A stretch of DNA of 7,843 nucleotides from assembly GCA_023136145.1 (NCBI GenBank), contig JAGLRU010000361.1, positions 1 through 7,843 on the forward strand. The letters are read 5' to 3'. The notes below the pieces were generated by a model. That model was given only the letters and a program-made list of their open reading frames with translations, did not search any database and was not told the origin of the DNA. This stretch comes from Alphaproteobacteria bacterium. GTDB lineage: Bacteria; Pseudomonadota; Alphaproteobacteria; Micavibrionales; UBA2020. Every line of letters starts with the position of its first letter. Position 1 is the stretch's first letter. Positions 5,326 through 7,843 of the stretch are shown here, one piece after another. A program made the position numbers and the translations under genes.

Positions 5326-5769
5326 TTACTGACAGTTAAGAACTCCGTAACGCTCTATCGCATGACCCGCCGCAACCATAGCGCACGACAAATCCTTACC
5401 ATTCGCTTTACACCGCGCTACCGTGCGTCCGTAATGATCTTTTTCAATCGACAGACAGGTGACAGAACTTCTGGATATAGAATGCAAATAATTCTTTGAT
5501 GCAAAGGGGTTGCCGGGCGTACACCGCCTCCCCCTTCTGCAATGTTCGGGCATTTCCGGCGCGTCGATGTTCGCCATCCGGATGCGCTCGCCATTACAAG
5601 AAAATGTATCACCGTCAATTATATATGGACTATTACAGGATATGACCTGTTTATTACTTTGTTCTGTATCGCTAACTTCGTGACTTTCAAACTTCTGCTC
5701 CATACTCAACACAGCAATAATCGCCATGATAACCAACAGTTTGCCATTTATTTTTCGTTTAAACGCCAC
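5326..5769 (-). CDS. Exported or membrane-anchored staphylococcal-nuclease-type (TNase) nuclease
   Basis: 147 residues. A basic N-terminus (KRKINGK) is followed by the hydrophobic stretch LLVIMAIIAVLSM (11-23), which is a signal peptide or anchor with no clear cleavage site. A single SNase domain covers about 45-147: IDGDTF (51-56), IRMANIDAPE (63-72) and DHYGR (111-115). The counterparts of catalytic D21, R35, D40, E43 and R87 of staphylococcal nuclease are all present (D54, R64, D69, E72, R115), so calcium-dependent DNA/RNA hydrolysis outside the cytoplasm is predicted. Eight cysteines (45, 58, 77, 83, 105, 120, 129, 146) suggest disulfides, consistent with export. The start is GTG at 5769, supported by TGAGGA 8 bases upstream. 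It lies 26 bases after trmB on the same strand, so it is probably the last gene of metK-trmB-nuclease. The substrate and purpose are not evident. Confidence 0.85.
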   Translation of the reverse strand: MAFKRKINGKLLVIMAIIAVLSMEQKFESHEVSDTEQSNKQVISCNSPYIIDGDTFSCNGERIRMANIDAPEMPEHCRRGRRCTPGNPFASKNYLHSISRSSVTCLSIEKDHYGRTVARCKANGKDLSCAMVAAGHAIERYGVLNCQ

Positions 5770-5795
5770 TTAAAATATCCTCAACAAACACTCTA

Positions 5796-6533
5796 CTATA
5801 TACGCCTGAAACTAAAGTAAACAGGAGGTCTCCCTTGCTCCAGCCCCTTCTGACCGTAACGAGTTTCAGGACAGTCCGGTGGAGGCTTGCGCCAGTCATC
5901 TGCAGAGGCAGCGCACCACTCAAAAGTAGAATGAAAATACATCTTTTTTAACAACCAGACAGCCAATTCTTGGTGGTCCGTCGCCATGCGAAACAAAGCA
6001 TCAGGTTTCAGAAGTTGCGCCAACTGGTCAAGAATTTCCGTCTGGAGAAAACGCCGTTTATGATGTCGGTTTTTCGGCCACGGGTCTGGGTGAAGCAGAA
6101 ATAAACGATCAAGACTTTGTGGCGCAAATCGATCCATCAGCATCCGCGCATCGTCCGGCCAGACACGGATATTTTTGACATTTTTTCCCCTGATGCCAAC
6201 ACAGAGTGAAGAAACACCGTTTATAAACGGTTCACAGCCGATAAAACCTACATCTGGATTGTTCACAGCCTGATGCAGCAAATGTTCACCGCCACCAAAC
6301 CCGATTTCGAACCAGATTTCCTTCACCGGAAAATTGAAAAAAGATTTGGGATCAATAAAATCATCACCTTCAGGCAGTGAAATCTTCACCTGCGGCAACA
6401 CATCTTCCATCGCCGAAGCACGGCTCCCCTTCAACTTTTTCGCATGACGGCGACCATAGGTACGAACGGGAATACCTTTTATGCGATCAACTTCCAAGCT
6501 TCGTTTCCGTGTCACTTCCTGCACGCTCGGCAC
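5796..6533 (-). CDS. trmB: tRNA (guanine-N7-)-methyltransferase TrmB
   Basis: Makes m7G at position 46 of tRNA using S-adenosylmethionine. 245 residues, Rossmann-fold methyltransferase. The SAM-binding motif I is FEIGFGGGEHL (75-85), motif IV with the catalytic-type Asp is LHPDPWPKNRHHKRR (147-161, D150), and TDHQEL (185-190) and TRYGQKG (224-230) are family signatures near the C-terminus. The conserved N-terminus begins at about residue 21 (IPVRTYGRRHAKKL). GTG 6533 gives a 47-base overlap with the end of metK and has no clear ribosome site. GTG 6524, GTG 6515 or TTG 6497 are alternative starts that would shorten the overlap, and the last is preceded by CGGAA at about 7 bases. The start is therefore uncertain, but the body of the gene is not. 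It is located directly behind the enzyme that makes its methyl donor. Confidence 0.92.
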   Translation of the reverse strand: MPSVQEVTRKRSLEVDRIKGIPVRTYGRRHAKKLKGSRASAMEDVLPQVKISLPEGDDFIDPKSFFNFPVKEIWFEIGFGGGEHLLHQAVNNPDVGFIGCEPFINGVSSLCVGIRGKNVKNIRVWPDDARMLMDRFAPQSLDRLFLLHPDPWPKNRHHKRRFLQTEILDQLAQLLKPDALFRMATDHQELAVWLLKKMYFHSTFEWCAASADDWRKPPPDCPETRYGQKGLEQGRPPVYFSFRRI

Positions 6534-7716
6534 TCTTATATTTTTTTAAACTGATCTCCGCCTTAAGCGCATCAACTAGATCAAGATTTTCCCATGAAAA
6601 ACCACCGTCCGAATCCGGCACGCGCCCAAAATGACCGTAAGCCGCCGTGCGAGCGTAGATCGGCTTGTTCAATTTCAAACGCTCACGGATCATACGCGGA
6701 CGAAAATCGGCAACCTTCAGAAGCACCTTCGTAAGCACATCATCGGTATAACGTCCAGTGCCATGAGTGCTTACATAAGTTGAAATAGGATGTGACACAC
6801 CTATCGCATAAGAAAGCTGTATCGTGCATCTTCCTGCCAGACCGGCAGCAACAATGTTTTTCGCGGCATGACGTGCGGCATATGCAGCGGAGCGATCAAC
6901 TTTTGTAGGATCCTTGCCGGAGAACGCGCCCCCTCCGTGAGGAGCCGCACCACCGTAAGTATCCACAATAATCTTACGCCCTGTAAGACCGCTATCTCCG
7001 TCAGGACCACCGATTACGAAACGACCAGTCGGATTGACGTAGAAATCTTTTTCCTTGCACATCCAGCCATGCGGCAGACTGTTTTCAACGTGAGGACGCA
7101 CCATCTCACGCACTTCCTCCTGAGACACGGATACATCATGCTGAGTCGATACAATCACCGAAGAAACACGCAATGGCTTACCGTTGACATACTCAAGGCT
7201 AACCTGACTTTTAGCATCAGGACCAAGGTTAAAAAGTGCTCCTGAGCGCCTTGCTTCCGCAAGAGATTTCAAAATAGCGTGAGAATAATATATCGGCGCG
7301 GGCATAAGATTATCGGTTTCGCTACAAGCATAGCCAAACATAATACCCTGATCCCCTGCCCCCTCATCCTTATTGACACCACCATCAACTCCCTGCGCAA
7401 TATCGGCAGACTGTGAATGCAGACGAATATCGACCTGTATTTTTTCCCAATGGAAAGCATCCTGCTTATATCCAATATCGCGGACAGCGTGACGTGCGGC
7501 TTTTTCAATCATGTCTCTAGTAACTGATTTCGGCCCTCTAGTTTCACCGGCAATACAGAGAAACCCAGTAGTCGCTAGACACTCCACAGCGACGCGCGAC
7601 TGTGGATCAGCGTTCAGATACACATCAACGACTGCATCCGATATGCGATCACATAACTTGTCCGGGTGTCCTTCACCTACGGATTCGCTGGTAAAAATAT
7701 ATTTTTTATCGACCAC
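6487..7716 (-). CDS. metK: S-adenosylmethionine synthetase (methionine adenosyltransferase)
   Basis: Makes S-adenosylmethionine from ATP and L-methionine, releasing phosphate and pyrophosphate; cytoplasmic homotetramer. At 409 residues it is slightly longer than the usual 380-400. Family signatures are FTSESVGEGHPDKLCDRISD (8-27, ATP and methionine site), GAGDQGIMFGYA (119-130), DSGLTGRK (241-248) and the phosphate-binding loop GGGAFSGKD (261-269). The tail SWENLDLVDALK (near 374-385) is intact and followed by a short extension of low conservation (KSAERAGSDTETKLGS). The start is GTG at 7716, because an in-frame TAG lies 7 codons upstream and no ATG intervenes. No clear Shine-Dalgarno precedes it. 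It is the first gene of a probable metK-trmB-nuclease operon. No SAM riboswitch is evident in the 70 bases upstream. Confidence 0.96.
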   Translation of the reverse strand: MVDKKYIFTSESVGEGHPDKLCDRISDAVVDVYLNADPQSRVAVECLATTGFLCIAGETRGPKSVTRDMIEKAARHAVRDIGYKQDAFHWEKIQVDIRLHSQSADIAQGVDGGVNKDEGAGDQGIMFGYACSETDNLMPAPIYYSHAILKSLAEARRSGALFNLGPDAKSQVSLEYVNGKPLRVSSVIVSTQHDVSVSQEEVREMVRPHVENSLPHGWMCKEKDFYVNPTGRFVIGGPDGDSGLTGRKIIVDTYGGAAPHGGGAFSGKDPTKVDRSAAYAARHAAKNIVAAGLAGRCTIQLSYAIGVSHPISTYVSTHGTGRYTDDVLTKVLLKVADFRPRMIRERLKLNKPIYARTAAYGHFGRVPDSDGGFSWENLDLVDALKAEISLKKYKSAERAGSDTETKLGS

Positions 7717-7786
7717 GGCAATACCACACTGTTTCTATTAAAATGTACACAAGCGGGAGTGATGTTAGAGCCAAAGCCGATAAAAG

Positions 7787-7843
7787 TCACGAATTTTTAG
7801 AATCATTGCCAGAGTTCGATAGAGCTTTAGCCATTTCAAGAAT
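7787..7843 (-). CDS. Possible C-terminal end of an upstream gene, perhaps a small helix-turn-helix regulator (partial)
   Basis: On the minus strand a frame enters from the right edge and ends at TGA (7787-7789), reading ILEMAKALSNSGNDSKNS. It is only 18 residues and cannot be assigned from sequence alone. The helix ILEMAKALS followed by a polar tail is the sort of ending seen in the short XRE-type regulators that often precede metK in alphaproteobacteria, which is why it is listed. Another frame on the same strand is also open for 25 codons, so this is weak evidence. Confidence 0.3.
   Translation of the reverse strand: MLEMAKALSNSGNDSKNS

Noticed and set aside
6868..7245. 125-codon plus-strand frame opposite metK
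   Set aside because: It is antisense to the highly conserved metK core, with no start signal and no recognisable domain.
7753..7762. Further copy of the dispersed repeat upstream of metK (GCGGGAGTGA matches the start of the unit at 985-994)
   Set aside because: Only ten bases match and there is no return arm, so it may be chance or a remnant; too short to call.
7717..7786. SAM riboswitch before metK
   Set aside because: The gap is only about 70 bases and shows no stem-loop arrangement that I recognise from the known SAM riboswitch classes.

Overview
The window looks like chromosomal DNA of an alphaproteobacterium of moderate GC. The main support is the tightly packed minus-strand order metK-trmB, preceded by what may be the tail of a small regulator. 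The glutamyl-tRNA synthetase with a KLSKRKG loop and short C-terminal region also fits this group. The family cannot be fixed from the sequence. An anaerobic or oxygen-poor lifestyle is suggested by the central four-gene cassette, which carries four ferredoxin-type 4Fe-4S sites. That is inference.

Layout. At the left edge an unrecognised plus-strand reading frame ends at 158. It converges on trmJ (177-959, minus), which lies downstream of gltX (1102-2439, minus); the gap between trmJ and gltX holds an inverted pair of short palindromic repeats. A 380-bp divergent intergenic region (2440-2819) separates gltX from the cassette. It contains a 22-bp dyad, a second inverted repeat, another repeat pair and a consensus -35 hexamer. 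The cassette (2820-5219, plus) is NifX-like, MinD-type ATPase with inserted ferredoxin domain, a second such ATPase, and a second NifX-like protein. Every junction overlaps by 1-4 bases. A short gap with one more palindromic repeat follows. The right part is a minus-strand operon read from right to left: metK, trmB, then an exported staphylococcal-nuclease-type protein. At the right edge there may be the last codons of an upstream gene.

How the genes work together. The flanks are housekeeping: tRNA 2'-O-methylation (trmJ), tRNA glutamylation (gltX), S-adenosylmethionine synthesis (metK) and SAM-dependent tRNA m7G46 methylation (trmB). The cassette is the accessory part. Its content resembles the core of the anaerobe-associated 'orange protein' (ORP) clusters of sulfate reducers, where NifX-family metal-cluster proteins are encoded beside MinD-type iron-sulfur ATPases. 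The physiological role of these systems is poorly known. Here it is reduced to two NifX-like and two ATPase genes in mirror order and sits between housekeeping operons, which makes it the most interesting part of the window.
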